Positions 41,030 to 49,556 of a stretch of DNA of 64,000 nucleotides are shown here, piece after piece. This DNA comes from Ectopseudomonas composti (GTDB taxonomy: Bacteria; Pseudomonadota; Gammaproteobacteria; Pseudomonadales; Pseudomonadaceae). The notes below the pieces were generated by a model that saw nothing but the letters and a program-made list of their open reading frames with translations, did not search any database and was not told where the DNA came from. The stretch covers positions 186,001 through 250,000 of the forward strand of contig NZ_FOWP01000004.1 of assembly GCF_900115475.1 (NCBI RefSeq). The letters are read 5' to 3'. Positions within the stretch are counted from its first letter, which is position 1. Each line of letters opens with the position of its first letter. A program made the position numbers and the translations under genes.

Positions 41030-41221
41030 TTAGAACAGACCGCTATCTTCGTTGAATACGTTGTCCAGCGCCTTGTCCACCTTGATGTAGATCTCGTGCT
41101 CGACCTTGACGTTGAGGTTGATATTGATCGGCTCGTTGGGCATGGCCAGCTGCACCGTCGGGGTACAGGCCTGGCACAGCAGGCCCAGGCTGAAGGCGGC
41201 GAGGAGGCGGTACGTGCGCAT
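41030..41221 (-). CDS. ynbE: YnbE-family lipoprotein
   Basis: The protein is 63 aa from ATG 41221 with AAGGAG at a good distance. Signal peptide ends in a lipobox ending CQAC. The rest is the YnbE family (PININLNVKVEHEIYIKVDKALD). In E. coli YnbE is an outer-membrane lipoprotein that extends the beta-strand groove of YdbH. It starts 4 bp after the ydbH stop. Confidence 0.9.
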   Translation of the reverse strand: MRTYRLLAAFSLGLLCQACTPTVQLAMPNEPININLNVKVEHEIYIKVDKALDNVFNEDSGLF

Positions 41222-41225
41222 GGCG

Positions 41226-43781
41226 CTACTCCTTTGATTCTTGGGGGACACGCTGGCGCATCCGTTGCTGAATCCGTTGCTGGATGATGTCGCTGACCTT
41301 GTCGGTCAGTTGCAGGCTGGCCAGCAGGGTCGGAATGTCTTCTTCCAGATTGATGTTGAAGTGGATTGGCCGGCCCTGTTCGATGGCCGGGTTCTGTCCA
41401 TGTAGACGCATACCAAGGCGCAGTGTGCCGGACGAATCATAGTCGAGGCTACTGCTGAGCAGGTCGTAGTGAAAGTCCTCCAGCGCGTCGGTGACCAGCT
41501 TCATGCCAGGGTTGGCCAGGCCCATGGCGCGGATGCGCGGCGAGTGAAAGCTTAGGCGGCCGCCGGGGGCGCGTGCTTCGATCAGCCCCTGCTCGACGCT
41601 GATCGCTTCGCCCAGGCGCAGCGGTAGCGTACCGTCGAGCAGGCCATTGCCTTCCAGTCCTTCGGCCGGATACGCGCGAAACAGTTCCTGCAGGTCCAGG
41701 CCGCTGAGTTTCAGTGGCAGCAACTGGTTGGAGCGATCCAGCGCCCAGGTCGCCGGCTCCAGGCTCAAGCTGCCGCCGAGTACGCCCAGTTCGGCACGCT
41801 GATGGCTGAGGCTGCCGGCCAGAGGGCGTTGCAGGCTGGCCTGATAGCTGGCCTGCAGCTGCAAGGGGCCGAGGGCGATGCCGGGGTTGATCTGTTTCGC
41901 GCTCAGGCTCGGTAGCTCCAGCGTCAGGCGGTCGCCAGTGAGTCGTAGCTGCAGTTCAGTGTCCACGCCGCTCAGCGTGCTGCGATCATAAATACCGGCC
42001 AGGCCTTTGCCGCTCAGCTTCGCCAGCAGTTGCAGGGGCTTGCCGCTGGGCAAACTGAGGCTGGCGTCGCCCTGGATGCGGCCGTTGTCCAGCGCCAGCA
42101 GCGGCGGCCAACTGGCCAGGGTTTGCGCCAGCGGATTGCCCGCGCGCAGGAATAGCTCGTCGAGTGTGGCGTTCAGACCCAGCGCAGCGGCGGTGTTGTT
42201 CAGGCGCAGCGCCATGCTCAGTCCCGAGTCGGCCAGCAGTGCACCGTCGAGTGTCTGGCTGGTGCTGTCGGCCTCTAGCCGGCCTTGCCATTGCCAGCCT
42301 TGCGCTTGCAGTTGCGGGTATTGCAGGCTTTGTATGCGCAGCGCCAATGGCCCGGACAGCGTCGGTGAGCGTGGCGCTCCAGCGAGGGCGAGGCCGGCGA
42401 GTGTCAGTTGCGCCTGCTGCAGTTCCAGATCACCGCTGCGCAGTCGCTGGATAGCCAGGCGAGAGTTGTCAGCGACCTTGAGTTGCACCTGCTGCGTGGT
42501 CGCACTGCCGGTCATGCCCAGGCTCAGCTGCAGGCCGTCGGCACGATTGCCTGCCAGATCCACGCGCTTGCTACGGGCGTCGAGTTGCAGCTGGCGCAGG
42601 GCCAGCGACCAGTCGGGCGCCTGCTGCAGGCCGAGCTCGGCGTTCACCTGCAGCTCGAGTGCGCCCTGTCCGCTGAGCTTGAGTTGCACGGCCAGCTCGT
42701 TGTCGTGGTCGTTCTCCAGTGGTGTGAGCTGCATCTGCAACTGGTTGGGTTGCAAGCCGCTTGGCAGCGTGGCCAACCAGGGCGCGCCGTGAGTGTCGAG
42801 TTGCAGGTTGCCGTGCAGCTTGCGCGCTTGCCACGTGCCTGTGGCGTTGAGCAGGTCGAGCTGCAGTTCGCCGCTGACCAGGCCAACGCCGGGCAGCGGC
42901 CAGGGCTGCGGCAGTTGGGCGTCGACACGCAGCCACCCCGGCGCGGCCAGTAGCTCGCCGAGCTGTCGGGTGGCCTGCGGCAACTGCAGTTGCCAGTGGG
43001 CGATGATGCCGGCTTGCTGCGGCGTGGCTGGCAGGTTGGCTGCGTCGAGTGGTGTCCATTCGCTCAGCCAGGCGCCGACCCAGGCGATCTCCTGCAGAGG
43101 CGCGAGCAGCAGGTTGCCAGACCACTGCAATGCATCGCCCTGGGCGAGCAGATCACTATGCAGCTCCATCTGCTGCTGATTGTCGAGGTGCAGGTTCATC
43201 GCCAGCTGGCGTGTGCTATCCGGCGCAGAGCCCAGGCCCTGCAGCCGTGCGTGTAGCTGCGCGCTGTGCGTCTCGCGCTCAAGTTGCAGGTGCAACTGCA
43301 GTGCATCGTCCAGATGCTGCAGGCTGAGGTTGCCGTCGAGCGTGCATTGACCGCTGCGGCAGGGCAACTGCGTCTGGGCGTCGCGCACGTCGATCTGTCG
43401 TGGCAACCAGGGCAGGGTGTTGAGTGCGCGCTCGAAGAGGGCACCGAGGTCGCTGTCATCCGATTTCTGCGGGGCTGTTGGCGCGGGTTGCCAGGCGACT
43501 TGCAGGCCTTGGGCAAGCAGCCGATAGCGCGGCGCCTCGCTGGCCAGCCAATCGAGTTGCAGTAGGCTGGCCTGCGCGTGCAACTCACCGCCCTGACGCT
43601 GCGTCAGTCGCACATCGTGCAACTGCAGGCCGCGCCAGGACAGGCTCAGTCGTTGCCAGTCCAGCTCGACGTGCTGCTCCTCGAGCAGTTGTTGCACGCG
43701 GTAGCCGGCGTAGCAGACCAGTAGCGACAACACCGCCAGAGTCGCTACGCAGATGCTCAGCCAGAAACGCCGGCGGCTCAT
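41226..43781 (-). CDS. ydbH: YdbH-family AsmA-like lipid transport protein
   Basis: The protein is 851 aa from ATG 43781 (AAGGAG upstream). One N-terminal membrane helix (CVATLAVLSLLVCYAGYR) is followed by a long, beta-rich, Leu/Gln-rich periplasmic stretch of the AsmA/TamB type, ending with a conserved block (DSSGTLRLGMRLHGQNPAIE). Family members form hydrophobic grooves that carry phospholipid from inner to outer membrane. First gene of ydbH-ynbE-ydbL. Confidence 0.9.
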   Translation of the reverse strand: MSRRRFWLSICVATLAVLSLLVCYAGYRVQQLLEEQHVELDWQRLSLSWRGLQLHDVRLTQRQGGELHAQASLLQLDWLASEAPRYRLLAQGLQVAWQPAPTAPQKSDDSDLGALFERALNTLPWLPRQIDVRDAQTQLPCRSGQCTLDGNLSLQHLDDALQLHLQLERETHSAQLHARLQGLGSAPDSTRQLAMNLHLDNQQQMELHSDLLAQGDALQWSGNLLLAPLQEIAWVGAWLSEWTPLDAANLPATPQQAGIIAHWQLQLPQATRQLGELLAAPGWLRVDAQLPQPWPLPGVGLVSGELQLDLLNATGTWQARKLHGNLQLDTHGAPWLATLPSGLQPNQLQMQLTPLENDHDNELAVQLKLSGQGALELQVNAELGLQQAPDWSLALRQLQLDARSKRVDLAGNRADGLQLSLGMTGSATTQQVQLKVADNSRLAIQRLRSGDLELQQAQLTLAGLALAGAPRSPTLSGPLALRIQSLQYPQLQAQGWQWQGRLEADSTSQTLDGALLADSGLSMALRLNNTAAALGLNATLDELFLRAGNPLAQTLASWPPLLALDNGRIQGDASLSLPSGKPLQLLAKLSGKGLAGIYDRSTLSGVDTELQLRLTGDRLTLELPSLSAKQINPGIALGPLQLQASYQASLQRPLAGSLSHQRAELGVLGGSLSLEPATWALDRSNQLLPLKLSGLDLQELFRAYPAEGLEGNGLLDGTLPLRLGEAISVEQGLIEARAPGGRLSFHSPRIRAMGLANPGMKLVTDALEDFHYDLLSSSLDYDSSGTLRLGMRLHGQNPAIEQGRPIHFNINLEEDIPTLLASLQLTDKVSDIIQQRIQQRMRQRVPQESKE

Positions 43782-43910
43782 GAGTTCTCCTTGCCAGATG
43801 CCGTGCAAGGGACGGTACCCCATGCTCGGGTGGGTGCCAAGCGGCTTTCCGTGCTATTGTGTGTTTACAGCTTTTATTGTTTTTTTTGTTTAAAACACGC
43901 GTAGGAGGAA

Positions 43911-44285
43911 ATGATGAGTGCAGTGACTCGCAGCCAGCCTGACGCCGATGCGGTACTGGCCAAGGCCTTGCTCAATACCCGTGAACAGTTGGGGCTGACC
44001 CAGCAGGAGCTGGCCGATATCGTCGGCGTGCATCGCAGCGCCATCAGCCGCTGGAACGAGCAGGGCGGTTTGCGCCCGCAGAGCAAGACGGGTGAACTGG
44101 CCCTGTTGTTGATTCGCGCCTACCGCGCCTTGTTCGCCCTGTTCGGCGGCAACCAGCAGGACATGCGCCACTTTCTGCGTACCGAGAACCGCCACCTGGC
44201 CGGCGTGCCGCTGCAGCAGATGGGGCAGGTGCAGGGCTTGGTACGCGTCGTCGAGTATCTGGACGCCATTCGTGGCAAGGTCTGA
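43911..44285 (+). CDS. Xre/MbcA-type antitoxin
   Basis: The protein is 124 aa (123 if ATG 43914 is used, with AGGAGG 5 nt upstream). Helix-turn-helix REQLGLTQQELADIVGVHRS is followed by a helical C-terminal domain (ALLLIRAYRALFALFGGNQQ, MGQVQGLVRVVEYLDAIRG) of the DUF2384 type that binds RES toxins. It precedes the RES gene, the standard antitoxin-first order. Confidence 0.9.
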   Translation: MMSAVTRSQPDADAVLAKALLNTREQLGLTQQELADIVGVHRSAISRWNEQGGLRPQSKTGELALLLIRAYRALFALFGGNQQDMRHFLRTENRHLAGVPLQQMGQVQGLVRVVEYLDAIRGKV

Positions 44286-44291
44286 GTACAA

Positions 44292-44313
44292 GTAGGGTGC
44301 GCCATGCGCACCG
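44292..44313 (+). repeat. REP-like half element (family A)
   Basis: GTAGGGTGCGCCATGCGCAC matches the left arm of the family A pairs. It lies in the 76-bp gap between antitoxin and toxin genes. Confidence 0.7.
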
Positions 44314-44361
44314 ATTGTCGGCGCGGTTCGCGGCAGCGATATGAGGTAGGGAGGGATCGCC

Positions 44362-45114
44362 ATGGACATCTGGCAACTATGTGAGGGCGAGCGACAGGTG
44401 CGACCGCTGCGCGGCAGGCTGCTGCGCATGGTGGAAAGTCAGGCGCAGGTCGCGACCCTGCAACTGGTGGATAACCTCGCCGAGCAAGCGCTGCTCGAAG
44501 AGTTGCTCGAGAGCAGCAAGCCGCCGCTGCCCGAAGCCGCCGAGCCGTTGCACTATCTGTTGAAGACACCGTTTCGTTATCCACCACTGCGCTGGGGCTC
44601 GCGTTTTGGCAGCGTGCATGAGCCCAGCCTGTTCTATGCCGCCCAGCGTCTGGAAACGGCGATGGCCGAGGCCGCCTACTATCGCTTCGTGCTGTGGAAC
44701 GGCATGGCCACGCCGCCGCCCAGCGGGCGCATCCTCTCCGAGCATTCCACCTTCGAAGCGCGCTATCGCGTCGAGCGCGGTATTCAGTTGCAGCAGCCAC
44801 CGTTTGATCAGCACGGCGCTCTGTTGGCTCACCCTAGCGACTACAGCGTGCCCCAGCGCCTCGGCTCAGCAATGCGTGCGGCCGGTATTCAGGCCTTCGA
44901 GTATCGCTCGGCGCGCTGCCCGGACGGCGGTAGCAATGTCGCGCTCTACGTGCCGGCCGCCTTCGCGGAAAAACGGCCGCGTAACCTGACGGCCTGGCTG
45001 TGCGAAACCACGGGCGACTACGTGGCGTTCAAACATGCGCAGACGCCGGATCAGCCTCGGCTGTTTCACTGGGAGCAGTTCCTGGTGCAGGGGCAGCTGC
45101 CACACCCCGCATGA
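44362..45114 (+). CDS. RES-domain toxin (NAD+ degrading)
   Basis: The protein is 250 aa. The RES fold is seen from about 70 to 230: PFRYPPLRWGSRFGSVHEPS, LFYAAQRLETAMAEAAYYR and FEYRSARCPDGGSN, supplying the arginine, glutamate/tyrosine and serine active-site positions. Characterised RES toxins destroy NAD+ and stop growth until the antitoxin is restored. Paired with the Xre antitoxin upstream. Confidence 0.9.
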   Translation: MDIWQLCEGERQVRPLRGRLLRMVESQAQVATLQLVDNLAEQALLEELLESSKPPLPEAAEPLHYLLKTPFRYPPLRWGSRFGSVHEPSLFYAAQRLETAMAEAAYYRFVLWNGMATPPPSGRILSEHSTFEARYRVERGIQLQQPPFDQHGALLAHPSDYSVPQRLGSAMRAAGIQAFEYRSARCPDGGSNVALYVPAAFAEKRPRNLTAWLCETTGDYVAFKHAQTPDQPRLFHWEQFLVQGQLPHPA

Positions 45115-45493
45115 ATACTGCGCTGGCCGGCGAAATGCCCCGAAACAGAGCGCTGCGCGGATATGTCGCAGAGAGTTGTGCACAATGCTGAAGCAGTCTG
45201 TCATCTCACTGTCAGAATCGCCGCTAAACGTTTGATTTTCCGTGGTTCATTTTTAAGTCAATGAAAAATATGCATTTTTTCCATTGGTGAAAAAATCGTC
45301 AGTTTGACTGCGAGCCCCAAGCCATCGGCCCTGTGAGCGCTTTCGCCCAAGTTGTGCACGGAGTTATCCACAGCTTCTGTGGATTGTGAGGGAACTCTTT
45401 GGAGGCGCTGAAATCCTTCTGGCAGGCAAGGCTTTACCTTCAGGAAAAAAGGAGTAGAGTGGCGCGCCCCGGCAGTCACCCCCCTCTTTATTT
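45115..45493. other. 379-bp AT-richer intergenic region
   Basis: It contains an A/T-rich block (45231-45297), a TTATCCACA DnaA box at 45364-45372 within a perfect hairpin, and nothing that looks like a gene. A plus-strand promoter for the next genes is likely, and AAAAAAGGAG near 45446 resembles a strong ribosome-binding site without a convincing start after it. Confidence 0.55.
45364..45384. promoter_or_regulatory. DnaA-box palindrome
   Basis: ATCCACAG (45366-45373) and CTGTGGAT (45377-45384) are perfect inverted arms around CTT. The left arm sits in TTATCCACA, a perfect DnaA box, and the right side gives a second weaker one. GTTGTGCACG lies just upstream. Confidence 0.55.
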
Positions 45494-45805
45494 ATGCCTC
45501 GCGCTTTACCGGCTTCATCCTCCGCGGTTCGTTCCAGCTCTTCTCGTCTGCCCATGCGCGTCGCGCTTTGGCTGCTCGACAGCCCGCGTCTGGGGCAAAC
45601 CTCCAGCGTCAAACGCATCGCTGGCAATCTGCTCAAGCAGCCTGCCCGTAAAGGTTGTGTGCAGGCGCAAAGCCGACTGGGCCAACTGCTCTGCCGCGAC
45701 TGCGGCAATACCCGTGACCGCCGCATCGGTTATGAACTGCTGCGCCAGGCTGCGCGTGCAGGCGACCGTGGTGCCCAGCAAGAGCTGGAGCGCCTGTCGC
45801 GCTGA
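45494..45805 (+). CDS. Sel1-repeat-like small protein
   Basis: The protein is 103 aa with no clear ribosome-binding site; ATG 45554 is an alternative start. The C-terminal half carries a Sel1-like helical repeat pair (AQSRLGQLLCRDCGNTRD, then IGYELLRQAARAGDRGAQQE). Such repeats mediate protein contacts. The N terminus is Ser/Arg-rich. Reality and start are less certain than for neighbours. Confidence 0.6.
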   Translation: MPRALPASSSAVRSSSSRLPMRVALWLLDSPRLGQTSSVKRIAGNLLKQPARKGCVQAQSRLGQLLCRDCGNTRDRRIGYELLRQAARAGDRGAQQELERLSR

Positions 45806-45871
45806 TTGCGTGCTGGCCCCGTGTAAATCGCCGGCTGGGTATACTGCTCGGCGGTCAAACATGGAGCGTCT

Positions 45872-47347
45872 ATGCCAATCGATCCTTTATCTCTCGCCAT
45901 TGGCGCCGTCGTCGCGCTGGTTCCGCTATTGGCTGGCCTCTGGTCCTTGCAGCGCCGGCTGACTCGTGAGCAGGGCGAGCAGGCGCTGTTGCAGGAGCGT
46001 CTGGAGCATGCGCAGCTCAGTCAGGCCGGGTTGTTGGCGCAGCTCGATGCCTGTCGCGACGAGTTGGCCGAAGTCAGCGAGATCAAGGTGGAGCAGCAGA
46101 CCGAGCTGGCCGGGCTGCGCCGTGAGAACGAATTGCTGCAGCAGGAGCGGCAGATCGCCCGCGAAGCCGCACAGTCGTGGAATCAGCAGCGCGATCGTAA
46201 TGAAGCTGAACTGCGACGGCTCAGCGCCGAGTGTGCGGCGCTGGCCGCCGAGCTGCAGGAAAACCGCGACAACCAGCAGCAGCGCCTGGATGACCTGCAG
46301 GGCGCGCGCAACGAGCTGCGCGCGCAGTTCTCTGAGTTGGCAACGAAGATCTTCGATGAGCGCGAGCAGCGTTTCGCCGAGAACAGTCAGCAGCGCCTGG
46401 GCCAGTTGCTCGATCCGCTCAAGGAGCGGATCCAGGCCTTCGAGAAACGCGTCGACGAGAGTTATCAACAAGAGGCGCGCGAGCGCTTTTCCCTGAGCAA
46501 GGAGCTGGAGCGTCTGCAGCAGCTCAATCAGCGTTTGGGTGACGAGGCGACCAACCTGACTCGCGCCCTCAAGGGGCAGAAGACCCAGGGCAACTGGGGC
46601 GAGCTGGTGCTGGAGCGGGTGCTGGAGCATGCCGGCCTGGAGAAGGGCCGCGAGTACCAGACCCAGGTGAGCCTCAAGGGCGCCGGCGGTGAGCGTTTTC
46701 AACCGGATGTGCTGATTCGTCTGCCCGGTGACCGGCAGGTGATCGTTGATGCCAAGGTCAGCCTCAGTGCCTATCAGCAGTACGTCGCGGCGGTGGACGA
46801 GCCGATTCGCCAGCAGGCGCTCAAGCAGCACCTGCTGTCCCTGCGCAGTCACCTCAAGGGGCTCTCCGGCAAGGATTACCAGCGCCTGGAAGGGCTGCAC
46901 AGTCTCGATTTCGTTCTGCTCTTCGTCCCCATCGAAGCAGCGTTCGCCGCGGCGCTACAGGCCGAGCCGGACCTGTTTCAGGAAGCGTTCGAGCAACAAG
47001 TGGTGATCGTCAGCCCGACCACCTTGCTGGCCACGCTACGGGTGATCGACAGCCTCTGGCGCCAGGAGCGGCAGGGCCAGAATGCCCGCGAGATCGCCGA
47101 GCGTGCGGGCCAGCTGTACGACAAGTTCGTCGCCTTCGTCGCCGATCTGGACGAGATGGGCAGCCGCTTGCAGCAACTGGACAAAGCCTATGCCAGTGCT
47201 CGCAACAAGCTGGTGGACGGTCGCGGCAACCTGGTCGGCCGTGTGGAAAACCTCAAGCTGCTGGGCGCCCGTGCCAGCAAGAGCCTGCCGAACGAGCTGC
47301 TGGAGCGGTCCGCCGATCTGCCGGCGCTGGATGAGCTGGGCGAGTGA
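45872..47347 (+). CDS. rmuC: DNA recombination protein RmuC
   Basis: The protein is 491 aa. One N-terminal helix, a long coiled coil (about 30-210, rich in Glu, Gln, Arg) and the RmuC nuclease-like domain (TQGNWGELVLERVLEHAGLE, FQPDVLIRLPGDRQVIVDAK, FVLLFVPIEAAFAAAL). RmuC limits inversions at short inverted repeats, an apt neighbour for the many palindromes in this window. Confidence 0.95.
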   Translation: MPIDPLSLAIGAVVALVPLLAGLWSLQRRLTREQGEQALLQERLEHAQLSQAGLLAQLDACRDELAEVSEIKVEQQTELAGLRRENELLQQERQIAREAAQSWNQQRDRNEAELRRLSAECAALAAELQENRDNQQQRLDDLQGARNELRAQFSELATKIFDEREQRFAENSQQRLGQLLDPLKERIQAFEKRVDESYQQEARERFSLSKELERLQQLNQRLGDEATNLTRALKGQKTQGNWGELVLERVLEHAGLEKGREYQTQVSLKGAGGERFQPDVLIRLPGDRQVIVDAKVSLSAYQQYVAAVDEPIRQQALKQHLLSLRSHLKGLSGKDYQRLEGLHSLDFVLLFVPIEAAFAAALQAEPDLFQEAFEQQVVIVSPTTLLATLRVIDSLWRQERQGQNAREIAERAGQLYDKFVAFVADLDEMGSRLQQLDKAYASARNKLVDGRGNLVGRVENLKLLGARASKSLPNELLERSADLPALDELGE

Positions 47348-47373
47348 GCGCTCACTGCCGGTGATTGTAGGAC

Positions 47374-47426
47374 GTAGGGCGGGTGCAACCCGCCGGAGTG
47401 CCAATGGCGGGTTGCACCCGCCCTAC
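47374..47426. repeat. REP-like inverted pair (family B)
   Basis: Left GTAGGGCGGGTGCAACCCGC and right GCGGGTTGCACCCGCCCTAC are inverted copies around a short centre, between convergent genes. Confidence 0.85.
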
Positions 47427-47444
47427 ATGTGGCGATCCACCGCT

Positions 47445-48335
47445 TCAGGCCGCGGCTTTTTCCGCCTCGGCGCGTAGCGCGGCCGGCGAGTTGGCCAGGT
47501 AATTCAGTGCCGCCTGTAGATCGCCCTCGATACGCGGGTGATAACGCGGATTGAAGTAACGCAGCACCGAGCGGCCGACACTGGCCGTGGTCGGCAGCAG
47601 GCCGCGCTCGCCCAGGTCGTGCCACATGCGCAGAAAGCCAGGGCGGTAACGTGTGCTCGGGTCCTGGCGCATCATCACCTTCATTGCATCGCTGAACAGA
47701 TAGAGCAGCGCTGGCGTGGCGATCAGCATGAACAGCCAGCGCATCGCCAGGCTGCCGCCCAGGTGCACGTGCAGGTCATGGGCCACGCAGCGGTGTTCCA
47801 CTTCCTCGGCCCCGTGCCAGCGCAGCAGGTCGAGCATCACCGGGTCGGCACGGTCGAGCCCACGACTGTTGACGACCCAGTCACCGAGCACGCAGGTGAA
47901 ATGCTCCACGGCCGCGATCAGGCCGACCCGCTGGCGTAGCCACCAGGGTTGCAAGCGGCGTGTCAGGGCGTTCTCGCCCAGCGGGTAGTCGCACAGAACC
48001 TTGTCAAACAGCCAGTCGACCTTGCGCGTGAAGGGCTTGGGGTCGATGCCGTGGCGGATCAGGTAGGGCGTCAACGCACTGCCATGGGCGCGGGCATGTT
48101 GCGCCTCCTGCAGCACGAAACCGCGCACGTCCTCGCGCAGGCTGGGCTCGCTGACCAGTGGCAGGGCCTTGTTGTAGACCTTGCAAAACCAGAATTCGCC
48201 GGCCGGCAGCAGCAGGTGCAGGCCGTTCATGATGTGCGAGGCCTCCGGTTCGTTCGGCACCCAGTGCAGCGGGGTGTCGGCGAAATCGAAGCGCACCTTG
48301 CGCTGTTGCAGGGGCGGTTGATTGGCTTGGCTCAT
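47445..48335 (-). CDS. predicted metal-dependent hydrolase (PF10118)
   Basis: The protein is 296 aa. It has ligand-like clusters EAQHARAH, AAVEHFTC and EEVEHRCVAHD, the repeated E...ExxH pattern of a diiron/ferritin-like fold used in the COG3687 family. A hydrophobic segment (LFMLIATPALLYLF) suggests membrane association. It starts in ATGA overlap with the upstream alpha/beta hydrolase, so the two are one unit. Substrate unknown. Confidence 0.88.
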   Translation of the reverse strand: MSQANQPPLQQRKVRFDFADTPLHWVPNEPEASHIMNGLHLLLPAGEFWFCKVYNKALPLVSEPSLREDVRGFVLQEAQHARAHGSALTPYLIRHGIDPKPFTRKVDWLFDKVLCDYPLGENALTRRLQPWWLRQRVGLIAAVEHFTCVLGDWVVNSRGLDRADPVMLDLLRWHGAEEVEHRCVAHDLHVHLGGSLAMRWLFMLIATPALLYLFSDAMKVMMRQDPSTRYRPGFLRMWHDLGERGLLPTTASVGRSVLRYFNPRYHPRIEGDLQAALNYLANSPAALRAEAEKAAA

Positions 48336-49264
48336 GTGCGGGCCTCTCGGGGGCGTACTTGCTCCAGTTTGTTCACATGCTCACGCAGCCAGCCGGCCAG
48401 GACACCGGGCTCGGCCAGCAACTGCCAGTGGCCGGCGCGGACTTCACGGCGGGTCAGTAGCGGTGCCCAGTGCTGCAGATCGTCGAACAGCTGCGGGCGC
48501 ACGAAACGGTCGTTGAGCGGCACGATCAGTTGCACCGGCACGCGGGTGCTGCGCGAGCGAGGCCATAGCAGGCTGCGGATGAAGTTGGCGCGATACAGCT
48601 GCACGCCACGTATGCCGTCGGCGCGCTGCGTGCGGCTCGGCGGCAGGTTGGGTACGCCTTCGAGGCGGCGCAGCAGCCAGGGCCAGGCGCGATCCAACCC
48701 CAGCCGCCAGCCCAGTTCCGGCAGCAGCGGGGTGTGGAAGAAGGCGATGTACCAGGAGCTGAACAACTGCCGCAGGGCTTGCAGCAGCGCGGCAGGGCGG
48801 CGCAGGTTCAGGCGCTCGCGCATCCAGTGGCCAACATGGTCGAGGCAGGGGCCGGAGATGCTGGTGTAAGACGCCAGCAGTGGCTGGATGCGCGGTTCGG
48901 TCACCGCTTCCCAGCTCTGGATTGAGCCCCAGTCGTGGGCGATCAGGTGCACCGTTCGATCCGCACTGGTGGCCCGCAGCACCGCTTCCAGATCGCGCGC
49001 CAACTGCTCCAGGCGATAGTCGCGCAGGCGCTTCGGCACCTGGGAGGCGCCGCACCCGCGCACGTCGTAGGCGACAATGCGGTAGTCGTCGGCCAGCTCG
49101 CGAATTAGCGGCAGCCAGATCTCGTGATTGTCCGGATAACCGTGCACCAGCAGCAGGGTCGGTGCGTCGGCCTTGTCCCAGACGTAGGTGCACAGGCGCA
49201 GGCCGTCGCTGTGGACGTCTAACTGCTGTGGTGGCCGTTCATGGCGCTGCAGCGGCGCGTTCAT
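48332..49264 (-). CDS. alpha/beta hydrolase, epoxide-hydrolase-like
   Basis: The protein is 310 aa. LLVHGYPDN gives the oxyanion segment, LIAHDWGS carries Asp111 as nucleophile and AGHW carries His279. An aspartate nucleophile, rather than serine, points to the epoxide hydrolase / haloalkane dehalogenase branch. No signal peptide. Transcribed away from the MerR gene, first in a two-gene operon. Confidence 0.9.
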   Translation of the reverse strand: MNAPLQRHERPPQQLDVHSDGLRLCTYVWDKADAPTLLLVHGYPDNHEIWLPLIRELADDYRIVAYDVRGCGASQVPKRLRDYRLEQLARDLEAVLRATSADRTVHLIAHDWGSIQSWEAVTEPRIQPLLASYTSISGPCLDHVGHWMRERLNLRRPAALLQALRQLFSSWYIAFFHTPLLPELGWRLGLDRAWPWLLRRLEGVPNLPPSRTQRADGIRGVQLYRANFIRSLLWPRSRSTRVPVQLIVPLNDRFVRPQLFDDLQHWAPLLTRREVRAGHWQLLAEPGVLAGWLREHVNKLEQVRPREART

Positions 49265-49314
49265 CGGAAGAGACCGAGAGAATCGGCGAGCGGGAACATG
49301 GCAGGCTCCGGAAG

Positions 49315-49346
49315 ATGACGATTACATTGTTTGATGTAATCGTCAT
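49315..49346. promoter_or_regulatory. 13-bp-arm palindrome, likely MerR operator
   Basis: ATGACGATTACAT (49315-49327) and ATGTAATCGTCAT (49334-49346) are perfect inverted arms around TGTTTG. It lies between the hydrolase operon (start 49264) and the divergent MerR gene (start 49557). Confidence 0.75.
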
Positions 49347-49556
49347 TGTTGAGCGTGATGCTGCCTTTGCCTAGCCATGCGCACGTGCCTGGATATCAGC
49401 GTTACTTCGTTACCGCGACTGTCTGAGCCGCTCTGTGCAGGGGCTTTGCGGCGTTGCTGGGCGACCTGGTGCCGGGTTGTGTCCGAGCAAGTCCAGACCT
49501 TGGTTGGGGCGCGTGACGCGGTTGGCGGGGGCTCGGCGCGCGACTATGATCGGCGC

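Noticed and set aside
45115..45493. Chromosomal replication origin
   Set aside because: A DnaA box alone is not enough; only one perfect box is present and none of the usual origin-neighbour genes is in the window.
49377..49556. A 60-residue extension of the MerR protein
   Set aside because: Not MerR-like, falls in the promoter region, and ATG 49557 leads naturally into the domain.
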